From: JBAZCO01 sp041654915 | GTDB taxonomy: Bacteria > Bacillota > Clostridia > Christensenellales > DTU072 | Assembly: GCA_041654915.1 (NCBI GenBank) | Contig: JBAZCO010000095.1 | Coordinates: 1-6,758 of the forward strand | Direction of reading: 5' to 3' | DNA: 6,758 nt | Shown here: piece by piece, positions 1 through 6,080 of the stretch | Layout of the letters: each line of letters opens with the position of its first letter | Position numbering within the stretch: the first letter of the stretch is position 1 | The notes under the pieces: generated by a model | What the model was told of the DNA's origin: nothing | The model's input: only the letters and a program-made list of their open reading frames with translations | The model's database searches: none | Made by a program: the position numbers and the translations under genes

Positions 1-845
1 AGCGACAACTCCTCTCTTAATTTTTGAAACAACCGTGACGACATCCCGCCGCCCAAAACATTGCTAAGAAGGGCTACCGAAAGGCTAATCCTATCGTCAT
101 ACTTATATGACGGAAAGGCAAATGCAATGTTAGATTGTTCTATTGGTTTAATTTTAGAAAGGGAGCGTGGACGGATATCGGGTGGCTCGCAAACTATGGC
201 TTTTTTCTTGATTTTTGAAAGTTTTTGCTCAAAGTATTTTTTTACCAAAGCGTTAACGGCATCAAAATTTATATTGCCGGCAACCGCCAAAACAAGATTG
301 TCTGCGGTATACAGTCCTGCCATATACTCTCTTAGCGTGTTTGCGTCAAGCGAGTTTACTGTGTCGGGAGTGCCTAATATGGAGCGCCCCAACCCGCTAT
401 TGCCAAAATATGCCTCGCTCAAAAGCGTCATTACAAGGTCGGTAGGGTCGTCCTCACACATACTTATTTCTTCTAAAATAACACCCTTTTCCTTTTGAAT
501 ATTTTCCTCAGTAAGGGTGGCGTTAAAAAACATATCGGAGAGAACATCAAAGCATTTTTCGGTATGCTCGTCTGTGGATATCGTGAAAAAAGATATCATT
601 TCCCGTGAGGTAAAAGCGTTTATTTGTGCGCCTATGCTCTCCATATCCTCAGCGATATTGAATGCAGAGCGATTTTTTGTTCCTTTAAAAAGCATATGCT
701 CTATAAAGTGGGAAATACCGTTGTTAGTGGCAGTTTCGCAAGCGCTGCCTGTACCAACATATAGCCCTATCGCCATACTGCGAGTGTTTTTTAGTGAGTG
801 TAAAACGAGGCGAAGCCCGCTTGGGTATTTAATTATTTTGTTCAT
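1..845 (-). CDS. M16 family zinc metallopeptidase (insulinase/processing-peptidase type), 3' end missing
   Basis: The reading frame starts at 845 and stays open to the window edge: 281 complete codons, perhaps two thirds of a usual ~410-residue member. Seen: an N-terminal 'YPSGLRLV' strand and 'NNGISHFIEHMLFKGT' with the inverted zinc motif HxxEH (His46, Glu49, His50). The likely third zinc ligand is Glu126 in 'GVILEEIS', 76 residues after His50, the family's normal spacing. 'LGGGMSSRLFQKLREE' near the window edge is typical of the second M16 domain. The catalytic residues of the active half are therefore intact. No signal peptide is visible, so it is probably cytoplasmic. A GGAG lies 13 bases before the ATG, a rather long gap, but the family N-terminus fits this start. 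It follows the deacetylase gene in the same order as Bacillus ylxY-mlpA (ymxG), so it is probably the MlpA counterpart; the substrate is not inferable here. Confidence 0.94.
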   Translation of the reverse strand, partial: MNKIIKYPSGLRLVLHSLKNTRSMAIGLYVGTGSACETATNNGISHFIEHMLFKGTKNRSAFNIAEDMESIGAQINAFTSREMISFFTISTDEHTEKCFDVLSDMFFNATLTEENIQKEKGVILEEISMCEDDPTDLVMTLLSEAYFGNSGLGRSILGTPDTVNSLDANTLREYMAGLYTADNLVLAVAGNINFDAVNALVKKYFEQKLSKIKKKAIVCEPPDIRPRSLSKIKPIEQSNIAFAFPSYKYDDRISLSVALLSNVLGGGMSSRLFQKLREELS

Positions 846-874
846 TACTTTGCAAAATCTCCATTAGTAAATAT

Positions 875-903
875 ATTATATACTATTGTAGTAAATTATA
901 CAA
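875..903 (-). promoter_or_regulatory. Candidate sigma-A-type promoter for the M16 peptidase gene
   Basis: On the minus strand TTGTAT (898-903) and TATAAT (875-880) are separated by 17 bases. The -10 is a perfect match and the -35 matches 4 of 6. Transcription would start near 868, giving a leader of about 23 bases that includes the GGAG at 859-862. A second TATAAT lies at 895-900, but its best -35 (TTGGAA) would need a 19-base spacer. The region is AT-rich, so chance matches are possible. If real, the peptidase can be transcribed independently of the deacetylase gene. The rest of the 846-1035 gap shows no convincing gene. Confidence 0.42.
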
Positions 904-1035
904 GGGAAAAAAAGTCGGTTTCCAAACAGTAAGGCTGCAAAAGCAAAATATTCTGCCTTGTTACACAAAGAGCTAGTTTGCTATTTAAGGATAACCTTGT
1001 GCGGCTGTTTTGTTTTAAAAACATTTGAGTAATTC

Positions 1036-1758
1036 TCAAGCGTCGCTGCCTAATAGGTTCTCGCTAACCGTTGTGCAACGCATCCCGTTTGTCTTGTAAT
1101 AGCTAAGGATTGCAGGCAAAGCGGCAAGGGTGTGCGCCGTGGGGTGCATAAGCACTAAGTCGCCGTTTCGGATATCTTTAACCGCTCTTTTGTATACCAA
1201 ACTCTCATCTTTATCTCGCCAATCGATAGTGTCTTTCGACCACATAATCACGCTGTAATTGTAATCTCGGCACACATCGAACATCGCCTCGCCCATTGAG
1301 CCGGACGGTGGCGCAAACAGCCGCATCTTGACACCGATAAGTCCTTCTACCAACTTATCTGTAACAATTATTTCGTCACGATTTTGTGAATAGTTCAATT
1401 TTTTGTGGTCTTTGTGCATATAGCCGTGGTTGCCTATTTCGTGACCCATTTCGTGTATTTTTTTCACCAAAGCATTGTTTTTTGCCGCCCAGCTTCCGCC
1501 CACAAAAAAGGTTGTTTTTACTCCGTAACGCTCAAAAACCTTGAGCATATCCTCTATGTATTCCGTACCCCAATAAACATTTACCATTAAGGTTACTCTG
1601 GGCTCGGCGGGGTTGCCTTGATATATCGCCCTGCCCTTTCCCAAAGTATGCACAGCGCCCGTGCCGCCAAGGCTTGCAAGCAAGACAAACGCAATAACTA
1701 TCACAATCACCACATTTGCGCCAATATGTAACAATAAACTTTCTTTTTTAGTAGTCAT
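1036..1758 (-). CDS. Membrane-anchored polysaccharide deacetylase (NodB domain) homologue with altered motif 1
   Basis: 240 residues. One hydrophobic segment (about 11-31) after a short Lys-containing N-terminus suggests a membrane anchor or uncleaved signal with the domain outside the cell. The NodB fold follows from about 54 to the end. Seen: 'MVNVYWG' (58-64) where motif 1 (TFDDG) is expected; 'TTFFVGG' (82-88); 'HGYMH' (111-115), motif 2 with both metal-binding histidines; 'RLFAPPSG' (146-153), motif 3; 'WSKDTIDW' (173-180), motif 4; and 'LVLMHPT' (201-207), motif 5 with its histidine. Family members remove acetyl groups from peptidoglycan or related glycans, but loss of the motif 1 aspartates makes normal catalysis doubtful. 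The gene ends in TGA. No clear Shine-Dalgarno precedes the ATG at 1758, but an in-frame TAA shortly upstream and the hydrophobic N-terminus support this start. The downstream M16 peptidase makes it the likely YlxY counterpart, shorter than the Bacillus protein. Exact subfamily is uncertain. Confidence 0.91.
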   Translation of the reverse strand: MTTKKESLLLHIGANVVIVIVIAFVLLASLGGTGAVHTLGKGRAIYQGNPAEPRVTLMVNVYWGTEYIEDMLKVFERYGVKTTFFVGGSWAAKNNALVKKIHEMGHEIGNHGYMHKDHKKLNYSQNRDEIIVTDKLVEGLIGVKMRLFAPPSGSMGEAMFDVCRDYNYSVIMWSKDTIDWRDKDESLVYKRAVKDIRNGDLVLMHPTAHTLAALPAILSYYKTNGMRCTTVSENLLGSDA

Positions 1759-1775
1759 AGCGGTATTATTTTATT

Positions 1776-1795
1776 AATATTCCTAATAGGATATT
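1776..1795. repeat. Short inverted repeat upstream of the deacetylase gene (possible operator)
   Basis: The 20 bases read AATA-t-TCCTA-a-TAGGA-TATT: arms TCCTA/TAGGA around a single A, then AATA/TATT with one extra T on the left. It lies 18 bases before the deacetylase start codon in the divergent intergenic region. It overlaps a TAATAT on the minus strand (1791-1796) that could be a weak -10, though no good -35 accompanies it. The central loop is too small for a good RNA hairpin, so a dimeric-repressor site is more plausible than a terminator. Chance in AT-rich DNA is a real alternative. Confidence 0.33.
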
Positions 1796-1828
1796 ACAAA
1801 ATACTTGCATTTTTTTGATATTCTTTCC

Positions 1829-1857
1829 TTGACATTCCCGTATTATTTATTTAACAT
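1829..1857 (+). promoter_or_regulatory. Sigma-A-type promoter for glycyl-tRNA synthetase and the PAP2 gene
   Basis: A consensus -35 TTGACA (1829-1834) is followed after 17 bases by TAACAT (1852-1857), which matches 4 of 6 -10 positions. Transcription would start near 1864, leaving a leader of about 45 AT-rich bases before the start codon at 1910. That is far too short for a T-box leader, a common control element of aminoacyl-tRNA synthetase genes in Bacillota. Confidence 0.6.
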
Positions 1858-1909
1858 ATATATAGATTTATAAAATCAAAAATTATCATTATTTTTTGGA
1901 GAGGTTACT

Positions 1910-3295
1910 ATGTCAAAACTTACTATGGATAAACTTACCGCACTTTGCAAGGGGAGAGGCTTTATATTCGCCGGCAGCGAAATTTACGGCGGGCTTGCCA
2001 ATACTTGGGACTACGGACCTCTTGGTGTGGAGCTTAAAAATAATGTGAAAAAAGCTTGGTGGCAAAAGTTTGTGCAAGAACATCCGCTCAATGTTGGGGT
2101 GGATTGCGCAATTCTTATGAACCCTCTTGTCTGGGAAGCAAGCGGGCATATAGGAGGTTTTTCCGACCCGCTTATGGACTGCAAAGATTGCAAAGCCCGC
2201 CACCGTGCAGATACTTTAATAGAGGACTATGCCAAAAAGAAAGATATAGACATTAAAACCGCCGGCTGGGACAATGAACAAATGGAAAAATTTATTGCAG
2301 ATAACGGCATAAGATGCCCTGTTTGCGGCGGCAACCGTTTCACGGGTGTAAGGAAGTTTAACCTTATGTTCAAGACTTTCCAAGGAGTAAACGAGGACAC
2401 AGCAAGCACGGTATATCTTCGTCCCGAAACAGCGCAAGGTATATTTATTAACTTCAATAATGTGTTGCGCTCCACAAGAAAGCGTATTCCCTTTGGCATT
2501 GCACAAATTGGCAAAAGCTTTCGCAACGAAATCACCCCCGGCAACTTTATTTTCCGTACCCGTGAGTTTGAGCAAATGGAGTTAGAATTCTTTTGTGAGC
2601 CCGGCACAAACCTGCATTGGTTTGATTACTGGCGCTCATTCTGCCGTGATTGGCTGTATGGGTTGGGTGTCAAAGAGGAAAACTTGCGCCTCCGTGACCA
2701 CGACAAAGAGGAGCTTTCACACTACTCCAATGCTACGGTGGACTTTGAGTTTTTGTTCCCGTTTGGATGGGGGGAGCTTTGGGGCATAGCGGACAGAACC
2801 GACTTTGACCTAAAAGCGCACACCGTTAAGTCGGGCAAGCCGCTTGAATACACCGACCCCGTTACAAACCAAAAATACATTCCCCATTGTATAGAGCCTT
2901 CGCTTGGGGCAGACAGAGTAGTGCTTGCATTCCTTTGCAACGCATATGATGAGGAGGTTTTGGAGAGCGGCGACACAAGAGTTGTTCTACGCTTACACCA
3001 CGCCCTTAGCCCTTACAAAGTGGCAGTTCTCCCTCAGCAGAAAAAATTGAACGAAAAGGCAGAGGAAGTTTACACTTATATATCCAAACACTTCTCCGCC
3101 ACATATGACGAAACCGCCAGCATTGGCAAGCGCTATCGCCGTCAGGACGAAATTGGCACACCCTATTGCGTAACTATTGATTTTGATACGCTTGAGGATA
3201 ATGCCGTTACCGTTCGTGACCGTGACACTATGGAACAAGTACGCATACCCCTAGATGAGCTTAAAAATTATCTAACAAAAAAATTAGTGTATTAA
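1910..3295 (+). CDS. glyQS: Glycyl-tRNA synthetase, single-chain homodimeric (alpha2) class II type
   Basis: 461 residues, full length for this form; charges tRNA-Gly with glycine using ATP, in the cytoplasm. Seen: 'YGGLANTWDYGPLGVELKNN' (26-45), typical of the family N-terminus; two CxxC pairs (Cys91/94 and Cys136/139) of the zinc-ribbon-like insertion; 'RPETAQGIF' (171-179); class II motif 2 with 'SFRNEITP' (203-210); 'SNATVDFEF' (273-281); and motif 3 'EPSLGADRVVLAFL' (329-342). The anticodon-binding domain follows from about 367, with 'GKRYRRQDEIGTPYCVTIDF' (406-425). All key elements are intact. GGAGAGG (1898-1904) lies 5 bases before the ATG. The alternative alpha2beta2 GlyQ/GlyS enzyme is excluded because the catalytic and anticodon domains are in one short chain. 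A PAP2 gene follows 42 bases downstream with no terminator between, so the two are probably cotranscribed. Confidence 0.98.
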   Translation: MSKLTMDKLTALCKGRGFIFAGSEIYGGLANTWDYGPLGVELKNNVKKAWWQKFVQEHPLNVGVDCAILMNPLVWEASGHIGGFSDPLMDCKDCKARHRADTLIEDYAKKKDIDIKTAGWDNEQMEKFIADNGIRCPVCGGNRFTGVRKFNLMFKTFQGVNEDTASTVYLRPETAQGIFINFNNVLRSTRKRIPFGIAQIGKSFRNEITPGNFIFRTREFEQMELEFFCEPGTNLHWFDYWRSFCRDWLYGLGVKEENLRLRDHDKEELSHYSNATVDFEFLFPFGWGELWGIADRTDFDLKAHTVKSGKPLEYTDPVTNQKYIPHCIEPSLGADRVVLAFLCNAYDEEVLESGDTRVVLRLHHALSPYKVAVLPQQKKLNEKAEEVYTYISKHFSATYDETASIGKRYRRQDEIGTPYCVTIDFDTLEDNAVTVRDRDTMEQVRIPLDELKNYLTKKLVY

Positions 3296-3307
3296 TTTAA
3301 AATTAAT
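3291..3307. repeat. AT-only perfect inverted repeat at the end of glyQS
   Basis: ATTAATTT-A-AAATTAAT forms two perfect 8-base arms around one A and overlaps the TAA stop codon of the synthetase gene (3293-3295). It contains no G or C and has no following U-tract, so it is a poor terminator. It could be a weak hairpin in the mRNA or simply a product of AT-rich composition. Confidence 0.3.
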
Positions 3308-3337
3308 ATATAAAAAAGATAATTCAAGGAGGTTTTT

Positions 3338-4333
3338 ATGCAAAATATTGCTAAAAAAGCAAAACTGGCAAAAAAGACGGTGATTGAGATAGCCGCCGTT
3401 TCGGGCGCATTTGCGCTTGTGGCAGTACTGTCTGCATTTTATGATTTGCAGATAAGCAAAGCCCTATACAACCCCGACTTATTGTTTGGACAATTTTTCG
3501 CCTATCTTGGGGAGTTGCCCTCCTACCTTGCTGCACCCACGGTAGGCGCAATATTCTTTCACCAAAGCATAGGCAAAAACCGCACAGCAAAAATTGCTTG
3601 GAAAGTATTCTCCGTAATAATTGTGGCGGCAGGATGGTTTTATCTTATCTTTGCTTGGGTGTGGGAAAACTTTGTCCGTCCCGAAATTGACTTTGCAATA
3701 GTCTATCAACTCTACTTTACGGCGATGCTCACCATTGCAACGCTGCTCGGAACTGCCAAAGTGGACAAAAAGGCGATGAAAAGATTGTTGCTGTTTGCAA
3801 TATTTGTTATGCTCGTTGCCGCAATAAGCAATGCGCTCATACAAATATTCAAGCTGATGTGGCAAAGACAGCGCTTTAGAACAATGGTAGACAATCCCCA
3901 AAATGCGGGTTTAATTGCTGCTTACGGAGGTAACTATCGTGGCTTTGCTCCTTGGTATAAGCCCGAGTTTTTGTTCCGCACTCCATTCCGTACAGAGGCA
4001 TACATAGCCGCCGTTAAGGATGTTGACCACGATGCGTTCAAGTCCTTCCCGTCAGGTCATACGGTGGCGGCATCGGCATCCTTTGCCTTAATAATACTGC
4101 CCGAAATGTACGAAAAACTAAAAAAATATCGTTGGATGTTTTGGACTTTCCCTGCGCTTTACACCGTGGTGGTTGGGATAAGCCGTATTGTAATAGGCGC
4201 TCACTATCTCTCGGATGTGCTGTTTGGCGGCTTTATTGGGTTTGGCATTGCCGTACTTGCAAGGTGGATAATTGTAAAAAAGCAATACAATGTAAAAGCA
4301 AATAATTGGGCGGCGGAAATAAAAACCGAATAA
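3338..4333 (+). CDS. PAP2-family integral membrane phosphatase
   Basis: 331 residues with several hydrophobic segments (roughly 17-35, 62-76, 88-108, 120-138, 149-170, 244-256, 268-286, 294-314). All three PAP2 signature blocks are present: C1 'KLMWQRQRF' (172-180), with Phe where the usual motif has Pro (KxxxxxxRP); C2 'PSGH' (238-241), with the catalytic acid histidine; and C3 'SRIVIGAHYLSD' (282-293), with the nucleophilic histidine (His289) and Asp293. Known members dephosphorylate lipid phosphates such as phosphatidic acid, phosphatidylglycerophosphate or undecaprenyl pyrophosphate; the substrate here cannot be told. About 58 mostly polar residues separate C1 from C2, containing 'FAPWYKPEF' (203-211), and probably form an extracytoplasmic loop near the active site. 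AAGGAGG (3326-3332), 5 bases before the ATG, is a near-perfect ribosome binding site. It is likely cotranscribed from the glyQS promoter and is followed by a strong terminator. Confidence 0.95.
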   Translation: MQNIAKKAKLAKKTVIEIAAVSGAFALVAVLSAFYDLQISKALYNPDLLFGQFFAYLGELPSYLAAPTVGAIFFHQSIGKNRTAKIAWKVFSVIIVAAGWFYLIFAWVWENFVRPEIDFAIVYQLYFTAMLTIATLLGTAKVDKKAMKRLLLFAIFVMLVAAISNALIQIFKLMWQRQRFRTMVDNPQNAGLIAAYGGNYRGFAPWYKPEFLFRTPFRTEAYIAAVKDVDHDAFKSFPSGHTVAASASFALIILPEMYEKLKKYRWMFWTFPALYTVVVGISRIVIGAHYLSDVLFGGFIGFGIAVLARWIIVKKQYNVKANNWAAEIKTE

Positions 4334-4359
4334 AAACAACAAATAATTTAACACAACAC

Positions 4360-4403
4360 AAAAAACTCTCCGCTAAAAAAGATTATCAGACGGAGAGTTT
4401 TTT
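4360..4403. terminator. Bidirectional intrinsic terminator between convergent genes
   Basis: A perfect 13-base inverted repeat (4360-4372 and 4391-4403, core CTCTCCG/CGGAGAG flanked by six A on the left and six T on the right) encloses an 18-base loop. Read on either strand it gives a GC-rich hairpin preceded by A's and followed by U's, so it can end both the glyQS-PAP2 transcript (stop at 4333) and the hslO-TPR transcript (stop at 4428). Confidence 0.94.
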
Positions 4404-4427
4404 GTTTTTGTTAGTATTCAAGTTATA

Positions 4428-6080
4428 TTAAAAATCAAATTGATAAATGCTTAAATATTTTTTTAATGTGCGTACCGTCGTGCCGTAAATTTGGGCAAGT
4501 TCATCCAAAGATATTATTTCACCCTTTGTTTGCAGATAATAAAAATGTAGTATCGCCGCCATTATATGGACTTTGTTGGATGTGGATTGTGTCTTGGCAA
4601 AAGCCTTGACTATCCTTCCCAATCGCCGTGGGGAGGGACTGTATCCCGATAGCAACAACTCCACATATGCCTCACTATAAGATATAATAAAATGCTCTGC
4701 GTAATCGGGCAGAGGTTCAATATTTCTTAGCTGGCACTCATCCATTCTGTCGGGCAGCAAAATCATAACTTTGCGCTCCACTCCGTGCATAATTAGCATT
4801 TTTAACAAATTTAGCCGTCCGCTGTGGTCTATGCTCGCATCGATTAATTTACTAATAACATAATCTATTGTGCCTTTTTTAAGAAAAGCATACTCTATCA
4901 CTTCAAAAAAATCAAAATAATTGCTGCCCGTTAATATCAAGTCTAATAATGCTTGCTCTCTCTCTGTGAGAAAGTTATGCTTGCTACTTGCAGCCACTTG
5001 ATAATATTGTTCAACTATATTCTCAAAATAACTGTGCGGCAACTTTTTCCAACCTGCTTTGGTGGGTTTTTGGGAGAATCTCCACTGCATAAGCTTGGAT
5101 AACTTGTCGTGCGGATACAGCTCTACAAACTTGTTTAATGTGCGTTCCCCCTCCTCTTTTTTTCCCATTATAAATGCGGAAAGTAAGCGCCTGAACAATC
5201 CGCTGTTATTTGCGTCATTGAGGGTGTATGCCGCCGCTGATGCATTGTAAAATTGCTTGTATTTCTTTTTGCCTAGCAACAAAGACGCAAATGAGCGCAG
5301 CATTGCGTCATCTCCATCCTCTTGCATTGCAGATATTAACGACTGGCTAAGCGCATCCTCGTCATATTCCTCGCCCTCCGCAAGAGATGCGCCGTATGTC
5401 ACTAGCGCCATAAATGCTGTTATACTTTTCTTGTTCTTTTGCAAGAGCGTTCTCGCTGTCTTTACCGCCATTTCCTTGTCGCCGTTTTTGATAGCTGCAA
5501 TGCAAATTATATCAAGCGCTTCTTCGTAATTGTCGGATTCGGGAGGGATTTTTAGCATATGCATTATTGCCTTATCAAAGTCGCCACGATTTATCAACTC
5601 GTAAGTTTGTTGCATCAAGCCCTCTTCTTCTCGCTCGGCTATATTTATTAAAATTGGTGCTTTGCCCTCATCTTCAATTCTGGAGAACACTCTTGCAAAC
5701 ATCTCGCTTTCCCCTATATGTGCAAGACGCTCTATTGGCTCTTCCGACATTTTTTTACCAAGACTGATAAAAGTATTGTAGGCGAATTCTGTCGCTAAGT
5801 CCTCTCGCTCCATCTCAATATAGTTGCGGCTAATAGCAAATAAATAATACACCACAGGACGCTTTGCAAGCAGATTAAAATAAACTTGATTGGACGCATC
5901 AAATGCGCCCACGGCATTATATGCCTCGGCAAGTTCAATATAATAATCGTCCTTTTGCGAAATATTAATTGCCTTGTGCAAGTTTTTTATTGCGGCAGTG
6001 TAGCCTTCTTGCTCCACCTGCTCCAACGCAAGCTGATAATAAAAATCGCTTTTTTGCAAGATGCTATGTATCCTAGCCAT
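4428..6080 (-). CDS. Tetratricopeptide-repeat protein with C-terminal helix-turn-helix-like domain, function unknown
   Basis: 550 residues, no signal peptide or membrane segment, so probably cytoplasmic. TPR-like helix pairs are visible at about 12-43 ('LALEQVEQEGYTAAIKNLHK'), 45-75 ('YIELAEAYNAVGAFDASNQV') and 76-108, and again at about 155-185 ('ELINRGDFDKAIMHMLKI') and 186-217. An acidic stretch lies near 235-258. The middle (260-480) looks entirely helical without recognisable motifs. The last ~60 residues resemble a cyclin/TFIIB-type helical repeat ending in a helix-turn-helix-like segment: 'VHIMAAILHFYYLQTKG' (504-520), then 'ISLDELAQIYGTTVRTLKKY' (523-542). TPRs normally bind proteins and the tail could bind DNA or protein; both roles are inference. 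The ATG overlaps the hslO stop codon by one base (TAATG), and the only ribosome-site-like sequence, GAGAGGA (6094-6100), lies 13 bases upstream inside hslO, so translation is probably coupled to hslO. I do not recognise a named family. Confidence 0.9.
   Translation of the reverse strand: MARIHSILQKSDFYYQLALEQVEQEGYTAAIKNLHKAINISQKDDYYIELAEAYNAVGAFDASNQVYFNLLAKRPVVYYLFAISRNYIEMEREDLATEFAYNTFISLGKKMSEEPIERLAHIGESEMFARVFSRIEDEGKAPILINIAEREEEGLMQQTYELINRGDFDKAIMHMLKIPPESDNYEEALDIICIAAIKNGDKEMAVKTARTLLQKNKKSITAFMALVTYGASLAEGEEYDEDALSQSLISAMQEDGDDAMLRSFASLLLGKKKYKQFYNASAAAYTLNDANNSGLFRRLLSAFIMGKKEEGERTLNKFVELYPHDKLSKLMQWRFSQKPTKAGWKKLPHSYFENIVEQYYQVAASSKHNFLTEREQALLDLILTGSNYFDFFEVIEYAFLKKGTIDYVISKLIDASIDHSGRLNLLKMLIMHGVERKVMILLPDRMDECQLRNIEPLPDYAEHFIISYSEAYVELLLSGYSPSPRRLGRIVKAFAKTQSTSNKVHIMAAILHFYYLQTKGEIISLDELAQIYGTTVRTLKKYLSIYQFDF

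Noticed and set aside
61..867. Two long plus-strand open frames in the first 870 bases
   Set aside because: They run antisense to the M16 peptidase, whose minus-strand translation carries HxxEH and other family motifs; the plus-strand products match nothing recognisable and lack ribosome binding sites.
987..998. AAGG-ATAA-CCTT mini-hairpin in the 846-1035 gap
   Set aside because: A 4-base stem is expected by chance and has no associated signal.
1025..1039. TTGAG-N5-CTCAA inverted repeat at the deacetylase stop codon, followed on the minus strand by a short T run
   Set aside because: The 5-base, AT-leaning stem is too weak for a convincing intrinsic terminator and the T run is interrupted from the stem.
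1797..1830. Possible sporulation-sigma promoter for the deacetylase on the minus strand
   Set aside because: GAATATC resembles a sigma-E -35, but no CATAnnnT-type -10 follows at the right distance.
1850..1880. TA-rich run (ATATATATAG...) as a repeat or origin element
   Set aside because: It lies in the expected -10 and leader region of the glyQS promoter and has no repeated units or DnaA boxes.
2216..2607. Antisense open frames of about 120 residues inside the glycyl-tRNA synthetase gene
   Set aside because: They are mirror frames of a highly conserved gene with no start signals or recognisable domains.
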